64,000 nt of DNA, from contig QCXZ01000137.1 of NCBI GenBank assembly GCA_025024175.1, positions 4,712,001 to 4,776,000 on the forward strand, read 5' to 3'. The translations under genes were made by a program, and so were the position numbers. The stretch's first letter is position 1. Each line of letters begins with the position of its first letter. Below the pieces are notes generated by a model. It saw nothing but the letters and a program-made list of their open reading frames with translations. It was not told where the DNA came from and searched no databases. This document shows positions 11,490 to 23,107 of this stretch, in pieces. This DNA is from Rhyzopertha dominica (taxonomy: Eukaryota; Arthropoda; Insecta; Coleoptera; Bostrichidae).

Positions 11490-12000
11490 AGGGCTTTAAG
11501 GTTACGGCATTACTGACGTATTTCTGTTGTTATTATAAAATACCCGTGACCACAACGCAGAGAATGACAGAAAGCACATTATGCCTGCCTTACTGTTTAG
11601 CAATGAGTTATTATTTGAAATCTAATAATTACACTGTACAATTACTTCCGCAGTATCAGGAGCACTTTTAACGTACTCTTTTTACTATCTTTTTTGTAGG
11701 AAATTCAGTAATCGTATTAGTAAAGTTCACGAAATTAACTATAACTTTTCATGAAACATACACGACATTAAACGGCACAGACACTTCCAAAAGCTGGAAA
11801 AGGCGACCAAAGATATCCACGTGCGTGCTGCTCACGCTCACGGCACCGGGGTACATAAGGCTTAGCTGGAATCGCAAATATACAAAATGACACATAACTA
11901 TACTATAATTTGACAACAATGAAGACAAGTGATTTCGCATTAATTTATGACGTACGTTTAAAGTTTTGTGAACAGTGGTATATGTACTCGAATTGTTTTC
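11490..12000. repeat. Dispersed repeat, copy 2
   Basis: Contains ATACCCGTGACCACAAC near 11551, and ACAATGAAGACAAGTGATT near 11919 followed by ATGACGTACGTTTAAAGTTT. These match the blocks of copy 1 in the same order but with a longer spacer, as if one copy had gained or lost internal sequence. Noncoding. Confidence 0.5.
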
Positions 12001-13215
12001 AGTATACCGAATAGGTACCTACATTTTTGTTAAGTCTTTTGTTTATAACTCGGTAACTAAGTGGTGGGGATTAAAAACTATAGAGTTTTTTTTGTCCCAA
12101 ACTGCATAGCAATTAAAATTGTCCCCAGTCATTTTTGCGATGAGACTTGTAATTTCTGATATTTCGATTATATACATATATATCTATTATTTACCTCTCG
12201 AGGAAGCATTGTACGACATATATCAGCTTGTATACAATTCAATAGGTAATGATACTCGTAAAAGATTCAACTAGACGGTAAGGTATTTTTCAAACTGTCA
12301 AAAGATCAAAAGAATCGATAGGGCGCATGCGTTTTTAACGGAACACGTTCCGATAATTAGCCGTTCCTGTTTTGCATGGGTTGGTAGCACTGTCGGGGAT
12401 ACCCTGGATTCAAAACAAATTCAAATTTGACGTGCTGTTATATTAAACTGTTTTCGGTATAATAATGTAATACTAAGATTTGTATTTTGCAATAAAATAT
12501 TTGTAGGTACTGTTTACTCAAGTATCGAGTACCTAGCTTATTCTCTTTTGTTCAAAACAGTAACTTATATTGTTTTAAATAAAATTTCTTGTCACAGAAT
12601 AATGGCCCGGTCCACTAACAATGCAGAAAAGATAATTATTAATACACAACGCGTTCGACATGATTAAAGATTAAACCTACATATTAGATAAATATCGTGG
12701 CTTTACTATTTGATATATGGTTCGAACAAAGTGAATCTTTAACAAACGGAGCCAAGCGGTCAATCGACAGTTTTTATTTAAATTCAAATTTTATAGGATG
12801 TTCAATTATAATCATAATTCTAGATATTTATTATTGATGGAAATTGCAGTTACCTATACAGTTACAGAGAGATATTGCGTTTAAAGCCCTAAACGACTTA
12901 GCAGAATTCATCATTTGCCAACCCCTTGGAAAAAACAAACACCATTAAAAATCGCTTAATTCTACAAAATCTAATGCCACTTGTAGCTGTTGCGCCCACA
13001 CAGGTGCATTGCATTATGACAAGAAGAGTGGGGAGGCGATGATTTCATACAGTCAACAACAGCACGGCTACCTGTACTAAGGGCGTAACTTAACCAAGAA
13101 TAAACCCCAACAAACAACAAAATTACAACTCGCTCGTAGAAAAATACAGTGCCTTCCATTGTTAACAGAAGAAATGTGCCCGTTGTGAGTGAAAAGTCGA
13201 CGAAACGGCCTGTCA
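12001..13215. promoter_or_regulatory. 5' flank of the tandem Cache/EGF receptor gene
   Basis: AT-rich DNA with a GC-richer island at 12300-12420 (contains CGCATGCG and GGAACACGTTCC, both palindromic). An in-frame stop (TGA at 13186-13188) lies upstream of the chosen ATG, so the N terminus is complete unless a spliced upstream exon exists. The transcription start is not identifiable. Confidence 0.35.
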
Positions 13216-16200
13216 ATGTGGCGGATTGGGTGTTTTTGTTTATGTTTACTAGCGGTGGGCGTCAACCCTCAATATGAATGGCAAGCAAGAGACCCCTTTG
13301 ACGAAATCAGGCGCTCTCTGGACAAGGTAAACAAAGACAACTGCTACATACAGCACACGGGTGATCTATATCTGCCAGAGGATGCAGTCTCTCACGTGCC
13401 CGATATCAAAGACATGTACATCAACCCTGTGTTCCCAAACAGGACCACACTCATTCATTTACACAACATGGCCCTGAGCAGGTCCTTCTTTTGGAGCTAC
13501 GTGCTGCAGAGCAGATTCATACGACCCGCCATAAACGATACGTATGACCCGGGTATGATGTACTACTTTCTGTCGACGGTGGCCGATGTTTCAACAAACA
13601 CCCACATCAACGCCAGTGCAATATATTTCTCGCCAAACACGTCGTATTCTCCATCGTACCTCGGCTTTTTCAACAAAACATTCCCGCTCTTTGCGCCCCG
13701 CACGTACAGACTAGACGATTTTAACGATCCCATACATTTGGAGAGGATATCGACATTGAACACTTTCATCGTGCAAGATCTGGGATCCGTCAAGCCGGAC
13801 ACGAGTGCAGATTACACGTCCGATTACTACAGGATAAACGAGTGGTATAAAAAGTGGCTGCCGGATAATGTCGTTGGCAGACACGATACCAAAACTACTT
13901 ATCAGGTGGAGATAAGATATGCAAACAATACGAACGAGACGTTTGTATTTCACGGACCACCAGGTGCGGACGAAGTACCGGGACCGATAAAATGGACTAG
14001 ACCGTATTTCGATTGCGGCAGGTCCAACAGGTGGTTGGTCGCGGCTGTTGTACCGATCGCTGATATTTACCCCAGGCATACAGGGTTCCGACATATTGAA
14101 TATCCAAGGTAAATTACATAGAAATCACAGAAAAGTCTGTACCTTACATAAAACCAAAAAATCCAAATAAACGCAAAGTAAAAGTGTAATTATTATATTA
14201 TAGGCCCAACTAAATTGGAGCAATTTACAGGCATGAAGAAACCTTAAATGTCACATTAACAGAAAAATAGTCTACTTAAAAAGAATCAACCTATACCATT
14301 TTTTGTCATGATTATGGATAACTCTACTAAGGATACCGAACAAACGATTTAAAAACGTTCTTGTTTTTGCCAGTGAAATCAAGTTCTTACAGATTACCGA
14401 TAGGTGGCACCATTTGTTAAAAGTATGATCTTTTAATAAGTTAGGCAAAATGTGTCACAATCTCCTTTTTACAGGCCAAATGTTATATTATAATCTATTT
14501 CACTCTTAATAGGGGGACAAAAAAAAAGAGCAAAAATGTAAAAATCATATCATTGTAAGTTGCTGCCATCTATTGGTTACATTTGAAACCTCTGTCTACA
14601 AAGTGCCATTTTTGTAGTGTGATAGATGAAAAAGTTCGTTTTTCTGTAGGAGTTATCCATAGTCATGATTAATTAATATTACAAATGCTTACTATACCGA
14701 ATAATTTTTTCTGCATGTTTTTTCTTATCTGCCATAATTTATTTGGTACTCCGTGTAAAATATAAGTACATATAATAAAAGCTACTCCGAATATTCCATT
14801 TGCACCTTGAAAATTAATTTTTTTCCAAAATTGTTTTTTTTTGTACTGTAACTACACTATATTTTATTAAGACCATTTACAGTATGTCCCAATTCTGTTC
14901 CATCATTATTAAAATATATTGTGTTTATCATTCATTTTAGATTATAGCAATTTTAACATTGTGAGGACTCTACTCTGGTGTAAATTTCTAAGTATTGTTT
15001 TTAGTATACAGATTGATTCTTGTAAGTGTTTATGGGGAAAACATTATAATAAGAATTTTAAGTTTTGGTGGTGTATAAGGAGCTTCATGTTAAAAATAGT
15101 TTGTTTCTGTTTTTATATAGAACACTATATAACGTTTTTGAAATCACTTTATAAATCTTTACATATTTCATTAATACCGTGACATGTCAAACTTAACCCT
15201 TTTTGATTTGTCTAACTGCCTTGAAATACCAATTTTCTTTGCAACAAACAAATGAAAAAAACACGATGTATAATATTTTAATACAAATTTAATATCTGTA
15301 TAGAGGCTAATGCCTTCAGTACAGATTTTTTAAAGTTCATTTGTCTGTCAGAAAGCAGCTTTTAAAAATTTAATTATTATAAAATTATGTGAATCACCAC
15401 GTTTTTGTTCAAAATAAAATGCTTATTCCATTTTATTCCATAAATTCAAAACTTAGTATTATTACCTTGCCTGCTGTTTTAACATAAAAAAGGATTATTT
15501 TGCTATGCCTTTATGTTTATAAGCACAACTTTAGATCAGACCTTCCTTTTACAGATTAATTTATTTTTTAATATTTGCGAAAAATATTCACAGTGCCTTT
15601 TCAGTATTTTAGAAGTTATCAAGATTAAGTATATTATGCAGCTTATAGTGTTTAATTGGAAAGTAATTTATGTTTACTTGCATACTATTAGTATTGGCTA
15701 TTAATAATTATGATTTACAATGCCCAACACCCATTTTCAATCTCACTTAGATATAGGAATTGCATAAATTCGGTATTTGTTTCATCCAAGGTACTGGGAT
15801 TTGATCTACATAAAGTTTTCAGTAAAAATAAAAAAGCTGTAATAGACAAAAGCATAGCACATTGAAAATTTGGTGAACTTCCCAGTTAAAAAAATGTAAG
15901 CAGTGTTCAGAGAAACATTTAACATCTGATATAATTGGAAATAATTTTGAAGTTTGAAATATTTGTGTCAGATAAAGTTTTTGGAGGGTACACTAATTTG
16001 GATGGCATCCAATGTAGAAACTGTGAATATATTGAACAGTAGAACACCTTATATGACAAAAATTATGGGTTTTGTTGTACGAGTTTGTTATTACAAAGTA
16101 AGTGTTTTTAGTGTTTTAATTTATTGTCAGATTAATTAGTTAGTAGTTTACTTTATTTATAGATCACCATTATACAAACGTTAAGTCAGTATGCACATAC

Positions 16201-19200
16201 AATAACACAAATGCAGAGATATAAATACAACAGGTTAATAACAATATAAACAGTTTGCGGCATTTAAAATATCTTATACATAATTACTGCAGAACGAAAA
16301 AAAAATATCAGAGAATTTGTACAGTTGTAATTTAAAACTGTGAAGCAAAAATGTAAATCAATACATGCACACCACAAAATGGAATGAATTTTTAGATACA
16401 CTGCAGTATCCGTGCTGGAAATGGAATTCGACAGAATCGATATCAACCAATGTCCAAGAAGTATGGGTAACAGTGGGCCCAATCGATTTGCAGACACGGC
16501 AAGATGCAAAAAAGACACGACTGAGGTAACCTTCATTTTTAATGCTAAACAAAGTAATGCAGTGATAGTTTTTACTTCCAGTGCGAACCCATACACGGCT
16601 GGGGCTTTAGGAGAGGGGGCTATCAGTGTCGATGTAGACCAGGTTATCGTCTTCCTTTACAGGTCAGAAGGCCATTTTTGGGAGAAATAGTAGAAAGAGC
16701 TACGGCAGAACAGTACTACAATGGTTTTGACTGCATGAAAATAGGATGTAAGTGCACAAGTTTATTAAAAAGAATGAGCATATTGAGTTGATTGTTCCAG
16801 GGGTTCAAAAAATGCCCGTTCAATGGGAGAAGGCACCACCATGGATCCGAGAAAAATACCTCTTGAGGTATCCCGAATACATGAATTATACTTTCGGTCC
16901 GGACACTTTGAAAGGAAAGAAAATAAACATACACCGAGCCCTAGACTTCATACTGAGGATGAACAAAGATTTATGCAAAAATTACACGTCGGACCAGTTA
17001 GAACTTGGTGGAGACACGGATTACGGGGCGGAAGAGTTTTTCGAAAATGAAGCAAAAATGGCCCTGAGACTGGCCAACTTCATCAGTGCCTTCTTGCAGG
17101 TACGCATTAAAAAAAACTCGGCAAGAATTACACTATATCGATTTTGTTTAGGTTTCCGATCCTGAAGAAGTCTATTCCGGTAAACGAGTGGCAGACAAGC
17201 CATTAACTGAGGATCAGATGATCGCAGAAACATTGGCTATTTTAGCAGGTGACAGTCGTATATGGACAGTCGGTACTTACTGGGAGAGGAACAAGTTCAC
17301 AAACCGAACATATTTCGCACCGTTTGCTTATAAGCTGCAGCAGAATACCAGGAAATTCAAAGTGGAGGATCTGGCACGACTGAATAAAACAAGTAAGTCA
17401 ATATTTTATGGTGCATATTCTCTCAAAGCTGAATTTCGAACTTTTTTATTGCCATATTTTTTGAGTTGATGAAATCATTTCCTAAACCCAAATTATTGCA
17501 TAATATCAAGAATGTTTCGATATTTTATAAATCATTAAAAAATGCCATCTTTTACTTCCAAATACCTAAGTTGTCAAAACTACTGGACAATTTTTAATAT
17601 GAGGCGTAACTTTAGTAAGAATTTGGTATAACAAAATTTGTCTCATATGTGAATAAATTCCGAGATATACCATTTTTTTTTCAAAAAATTTTACACTTGC
17701 ATTGTTTTTTAAAAAATCAATGTCATTACTGTGTAAGGTATCTATCTACAATAGTTGTGATTTTCACCATTGCTTTTATAAAAGGTTGCATATTTTCTTT
17801 GCTATGAACATTTTAGAAATTGTCATACCAACTTATTAATGTGGATGAACTGCAAACATGAATAATTTAATGTTTTTCTATCAATCAATCAACCAACATA
17901 ATTAAATTCNTTTTATTTGATGTCTAACAGAATACTATTATTGTCTGAAAAATTATTACAAAAATTCATAAAACGGTACTCTTTTATAGTTCTTAAAAAA
18001 AAAGTTTTTGTTTCTTTGCTTACAAAGGTATTTAAAGGTAAAATACAAGTACACTCAACTCAAAAAGGTTGGAATAAACTCTTCAAGCATTTGAGTTCTA
18101 TGTAAAATTTCAATTATTACTTAGACATTTTGTAGAAATTACAGTTTGACTAAGAGTAATTTTTTGGACAAGCCAGGAAAGTTGCAGCTTTAGATATTTG
18201 TATTAATATACATAAAACCTTAGAGAGAGAAATGAACTATTGAACTTACTGGTATGACATTTCTGTAGGTTATAATTGAACTATCAGTGTTTTGTGAAAG
18301 AAAATTAGTTTTAGTGCCAAAAAGATGTTTATAAATTAGTTTCAAAAAGGCTAAAGCGTTTTTTGTAACAAATTAAAAATACTGTTGTGTTTAAAGAAAA
18401 AAATAAATATAGCTCATCGCTTCTGAAACATTGCTTCTATTATACAATTTCTAACACCTTTTTCTGTTTTACAGCTTGTTGAAACACCTCTTCGTTGTGA
18501 TGCTATATGGTCACTGTTAAAAAATAAATTAAAAAAAATTAGTCGGAATTTTCTCAGAAATTTTGTTTGTTTCATTTCATCCATATTCTAGTTCATTACT
18601 TCATGAATACATCACTGATTACATTTTTGAATTCAAGTAATAATAATAATTATTGGAAATGCCATTTTAACACTTTTTAAAGAAGTGTTCATATCTAGCC
18701 TGGTGTATAGTATTGGTTTATATATTTATAAATACTGCAAAATGTCATGTTAAAAAAATTTTTTAGGGATTTTTAAAATATCCCCAAAAGTTTTTAAGAT
18801 TTTAAGTGTGTGGTGACAATTTGTGGCGTGAATTAAAAAAGGTAGAAATAAAAAAACTGTCAGTGACTAATCAATAATTTTCTTAGCATAAATGTTTTTA
18901 AATAACCCATTTCAAATTTTAGATGAACTTTATACCAACGAGCCGTGGTTTAAATTCCTAAAACAGCGTTGGTCTACCAACTTCGACAGTCTCGAAAAAT
19001 ACTACATGAAAATAAAGGTTCGATTCAACGAAACTGGGGAAACCTACATAAAGTACGAGCACTACCCCAACTACTACAGAGCCCCCAAACTCGAACACGG
19101 AACATGGTCTTCTCCTTACTACGATTGCAACGGGAAGGTACCCATGTGGAAGATTCGGTATGCTGCGCCGTTCTTTGGATGGGACAGTTTAAAGGCCAAG

Positions 19201-20501
19201 TTGGAATTTAAGTAAGTGATGGATTTTTTGTTTTTCGAAAAGAATTAATATGTGCTCTTGTATCTTTGCAGGGGTGCTGTTGCCGTCACTATGGATTTGT
19301 TGAAGCTTGATATAAACCAGTGTCCCGATAAATATTACGTTCCAAACGTTTTTAAGGAAACCGATAAATGTGACAGAAAGACTTCTTATGTAAGTATAAT
19401 TTTTTTTGTTTAAATGTTTATGTTTGGTAATTAATTTTTTAATTTAAAATGAAGCATTTGTAGTTTTATATCTACATATTCTTATTTCAAACAGACATTT
19501 TTGTGTATAATCTTTAGCAGTAGTTGTAATCTTGAATGATAGACTTTAAACCTGTTTGTTTTTAGTTGTGTGAAATGCAATGTATTTTTTGAACATGTTT
19601 TTCTATTCTACTACATTCCAAAACAATACTAACATTATTTTGTCCAGATGTGAAAATGTGGGATACTTGGAAGTTGTTAAGTCCGTTGAATAGGGTGTTC
19701 TAACCACAAATCAAAACACAACTTATATAAAGAAGAAAGTTACAAAATACTATCTTGCTGGCTCAAACTGTGCCACTTTTATAAACTTTTCTTGATATTT
19801 TCTGATTTTGAATTAGTCCACTTTGTTTAAAAAAAATTATTGAATTGGTCTGCTTCTACATCATATCATTACATTTGTGACGATGTATATCAACACAAAA
19901 TTGGTCACTTGCCTTCACATTTTTTTATCAATACTGGTAAATTCAGCAAATTATCACTCTGTATTTGTATCACTTAAAAAAAACAGCAGTTTTCAACACT
20001 GAACTTCACTCATAGAGAAGTGTAATAGTACAACCCACATGATGAAACATTTTTTTAATATATATTGTTTGCATTTGCAATAATTCGTCAAAATGATCGA
20101 CTCGATTAGAATTTCATCCGTGATAAAATGTAATCTGAAAAAATCCGTGTTGGAATATTCTCCATTAAATCAGTTATCAGAAAGAGATCGAGAAACATCT
20201 TTGAACAAAAAAAATATCACACCGTTTTACTTTGCAGTGCGTCCCAATTTTGGGTAGGGGCTACGAATCTGGTGGTTACAAGTGCGAATGCAAACAGGGC
20301 TTCGAATATCCGTTCGAGGACCCAATCACGTACTACGACGGCCAGCTGGTGGAGGCCGAATTCACCAACCTGGTCGACAACAACGAAACCCGCTTCGATA
20401 TGTTCCAGTGCCGTTTGGCCGGAGCGTCTTCCATACAGGCGAGTGTCGTCACTGTTTTCGTCGCCCTGTTGTTCATGTACGCGCTATACGAGAGAAGGTA
20501 G
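13216..20501 (+). CDS. Tandem Cache/EGF-like membrane protein, GPR158-type ectodomain without 7TM
   Basis: Eight exons join in frame to 799 residues: 13216-14108, 16396-16525, 16582-16747, 16801-17099, 17152-17392, 18923-19211, 19272-19389, 20238-20501. The start is the ATG at 13216 (MWRIGCFCLCLLAVGVNPQ), a clear signal peptide. Residues 20 to about 395 form a first ectodomain module (Cache-like region, then a Cys-rich EGF-like region with GWGFRRGGYQCRCRPGYR). Residues about 397-775 repeat the plan (GRGYESGGYKCECKQGFEY). Both modules have DINQCP and matching Cys spacing. Many N-glycosylation sequons are present. A hydrophobic segment (about 777-795, SVVTVFVALLFMYALY) is followed by ERR and stop, giving a type I single-pass or GPI-type anchor. 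The family resembles GPR158/GPR179 and insect CG31760-like ectodomains, from memory; no heptahelical exons follow. Ligand unknown. Confidence 0.85.
14109..16395 (+). other. Intron 1 of the receptor gene
   Basis: A 2.29-kb AT-rich intron with donor GTAAAT and acceptor TTTTTAG. I see no nested gene or clear transposon. Open frames at 14919-15182 and 15513-15704 have only biased AT-rich composition. Confidence 0.5.
17393..18922 (+). other. Intron 5 of the receptor gene
   Basis: 1.53-kb AT-rich intron between the exon ending LARLNKT and the exon starting ELYTNEPWF. Donor GTAAGT, acceptor ATTTTAG, one N at 17910. Nothing recognisable inside. Confidence 0.5.
19390..20237 (+). other. Intron 7 of the receptor gene
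   Basis: 848-bp intron with donor GTAAGT and acceptor CTTTGCAG. It interrupts the second EGF-like region at the same phase and position (just before a Cys codon) as the intron at 16526-16581 in the first module. Confidence 0.6.
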
Positions 20502-21830
20502 GGACGCGCCAAACGTTCCAGCAAGTGCCTTGTACAAAATCAAAACGCTCGCTGTGTTGTCATGACATACAAGGGGAAGTTGTGTAAGATAGTGAAGATC
20601 GATGCAGGAGATTAAATAGGTTTTTTTTTGCCGGAGTAATGAATGAATGTACTTGTAAAATCATTAGGAGATAGCTGATTAATGGGCTTCGGATAGTTAC
20701 GCACTTATGAATGTCTAAATTTGCCTGTGATTAAAAAAAGGAGAAATTTTTTTTTCGACGATTACATTAAACAACTAACTTTAATGACAACTGTTAAGAA
20801 GAAAAATACTCTAACAAACTTGCTCTTTATATATTTTGACCTTCTTTGTGTCACAAAAATCAAGGAAATTTCTGTAAGCTTGTTAGTAAACTTTGCGGGA
20901 CTTCACAGGGGGTAAATTCAAATCTATACTTCTTCTGCTCTTCTGATTTCTTCTATTGATTCTTCACCATCACTATTACTCATTTTTAATAGCTGTTTTA
21001 CCATTTCATTTGTCTAACACCGAAAAAATATTGTTTCTGCATCAACGATGCTGTGTAAGACACTGTGGTATAATCTTATTGTCAGTTATGGGTATTTTAT
21101 GATTTTAGTTGGTGAAAAAATCAACATATTCAATTCGGCAACACAATAAAGATAGAATATGCCTCAACTTCGTGTCGACTTTGAAATGCTAGCCAGGGCA
21201 TTAAATCGTTTACTTTGTTGCCTTATTAAACAAATAGCTGTTTATTTGTTTTGAATTCCTCAAGAAAATATTCTATAACTATTTATATATATAACTATCT
21301 GAAGCCTGCTCATTAGTATTTTCCCAAAGCTTTTCCCGTTATATTATGACGAATCTCAGCAAGGAATAGTGCCTTGCATTCCTTACTTATCCGTCCTTAA
21401 AGGATATGAATACAATAGTATCGAGTAGACTTAACGACTAGTACTGAATGCTTAATTCCCTCTAACGTTTAGGTACAAATTGTATAGGCAATTGCATGTT
21501 GTATTTTTGTATCGTTATTGTTGCATTTTGATAATGTAAGATCTGTTTTTTTATAACGCACATTTCTTTTTGTACAAAATATGTAACGTACTATACAGGC
21601 CACGATGCAATTAAAACTTTTTTAAGAGTATATGACTTATTGTAGGTTTTTAGTACATAAGTGATTTTCTGTTATTATATTCAGCAATTTTGAGGTTAAT
21701 CAAAAGATATTGTGCCTTTAGCATTTTATTAAGTGTATTGATCTTTTCCGTCCATTTTTTCGGTGGGTTTTTAGTTATTGTGAATTGTTTTGTAAAACTT
21801 TACGTAATAAAAACATTTTAAATATATAAC
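20502..21830 (+). terminator. Inferred 3' UTR and polyadenylation region of the receptor gene
   Basis: The AATAAA at 21806-21811, about 1.3 kb past the stop, is followed by AT-rich sequence and is the best poly(A) candidate. No further coding exons of a seven-helix domain were found up to 26 kb. Confidence 0.45.
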
Positions 21831-22196
21831 ATAATTGACTCATATATACTAAGTGGTTTAATGAAATCGAGCTGCCCTCAATAATTTATATGGGAGCCAA
21901 ATTCAAGTAAAATTCTAAACAGGTCTATTTTATTTCGGAAAGGGACATCTTTATGATGTACTATTTTAAGTTGTCTCTACCATTGGCAGCCCTCAACTTT
22001 AATTTTTGATTAGGGAAGACGGACGAGTAATATCTTCTTTTTGAAGATCTTTCAAGCCTTTTTTGAACCATTTTTGTTCCAAAAATCACAGGCTCTCTAA
22101 TGCATTAAAAACTGAAACAACATAATCGGTCATCAATTTTTTATCATGTTTTTTTACCTTCCCGACTTTTCGCACTAGACATTATACAGGGTGTCC

Positions 22197-23107
22197 TCGA
22201 AATATACTGCTAACGTTTGATGAGATCCTAAAAAAAAATTCCAAATGTTTTGTTTTTTATATTCAGGTTGTTAAAGTCAAATTTTAGAAATTGATTTTTT
22301 TAAATTGTTCCCGAACTATGAATTTGGTGGGAATCATGATAGCATAAGGTAAAATAAAATCAAATTACCTGAGATTTCTTACACCAGAGGTGCACACTGG
22401 GGTAATGCAGACCCCCGTTTTTTAATAGATTTTTTAGGCTTGTGGATTTTTAGACAACACTAAAACTGTTTTACAAACTTGTCAGTTCTAAAGGAAACAC
22501 GGTATTCCATTATTTTGTGAAATCATAACCAGTGTCATGTCATTACCACCGACAACTCTGAAAGGGATAGAAAATAAAAAAAAATAAAAAAATGCGATAT
22601 GGGCGAAAAAAATTAACAATTCACAAAAAAGTTTTTTTTATATACTGGGTGTTAAAGTTACATTTAATTTTGATTTCACAAAATAATGCAGTCCTGAGTT
22701 TTTCAATAAAAACATCAATTTTTAAAGACTAGGAAGTCGTTTTACGGCAAATATCCAACTTGTTTTCTTTAGAATTGATTGGAGATTGTAAAACTGTTTT
22801 AGTTTTGTCTAAAAATCCACATTCCGAAAAGTTCTATTAAGAAACGGGGGTCTCCATTATCCCAGCGCTCGCCACTGGTGCTTTAAAAAATTCCAGGTTA
22901 CTTTTTTTTTATTATAATTTATGTTGTAATTATTCCTACTAAATTTGAAGTTGATATATTTTATAATTCAGGAATTTTTTAAAATTTTACTTAACACCCT
23001 GTATGTGAAAAACAAAACGTTTTTGATAATTTGTTTATTTGAAAAGTTTTTAAAGTAGCTTTTTTATTATCTGTCAAACGTTGGCGGTGTATTTGGAGGA
23101 CACCCAG
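22197..23107. mobile_element. Palindromic MITE, 911 bp, TA target
   Basis: The ends are CAGGGTGTCC...AACGTTTGA at 22197 and its inverted counterpart ending GGACACCCAG at 23107, each flanked by TA (22195-22196 and 23108-23109). Arms are long and imperfect: GGATTTTTAGACA...AAACTGTTTTAC on the left reappears inverted as GTAAAACTGTTTTAGT...TCTAAAAATCC on the right, with CCCCCGTTT/AAACGGGGG further out. No transposase. TA duplication and CAGGG ends fit a nonautonomous Tc1/mariner-type element. Confidence 0.85.

Noticed and set aside
13189..13215. Upstream GTG as start of the receptor gene
   Set aside because: GTG is not a normal eukaryotic start; the ATG at 13216 directly precedes the signal peptide.
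13711..14094. 127-codon minus frame opposite the first receptor exon
   Set aside because: Shadow of the long first exon, whose splice sites and homology are convincing.
20272..20587. Two open frames of about 100 codons overlapping the last receptor exon
   Set aside because: Out of frame with the Cys-rich EGF-like reading and not joined to any acceptor in phase.
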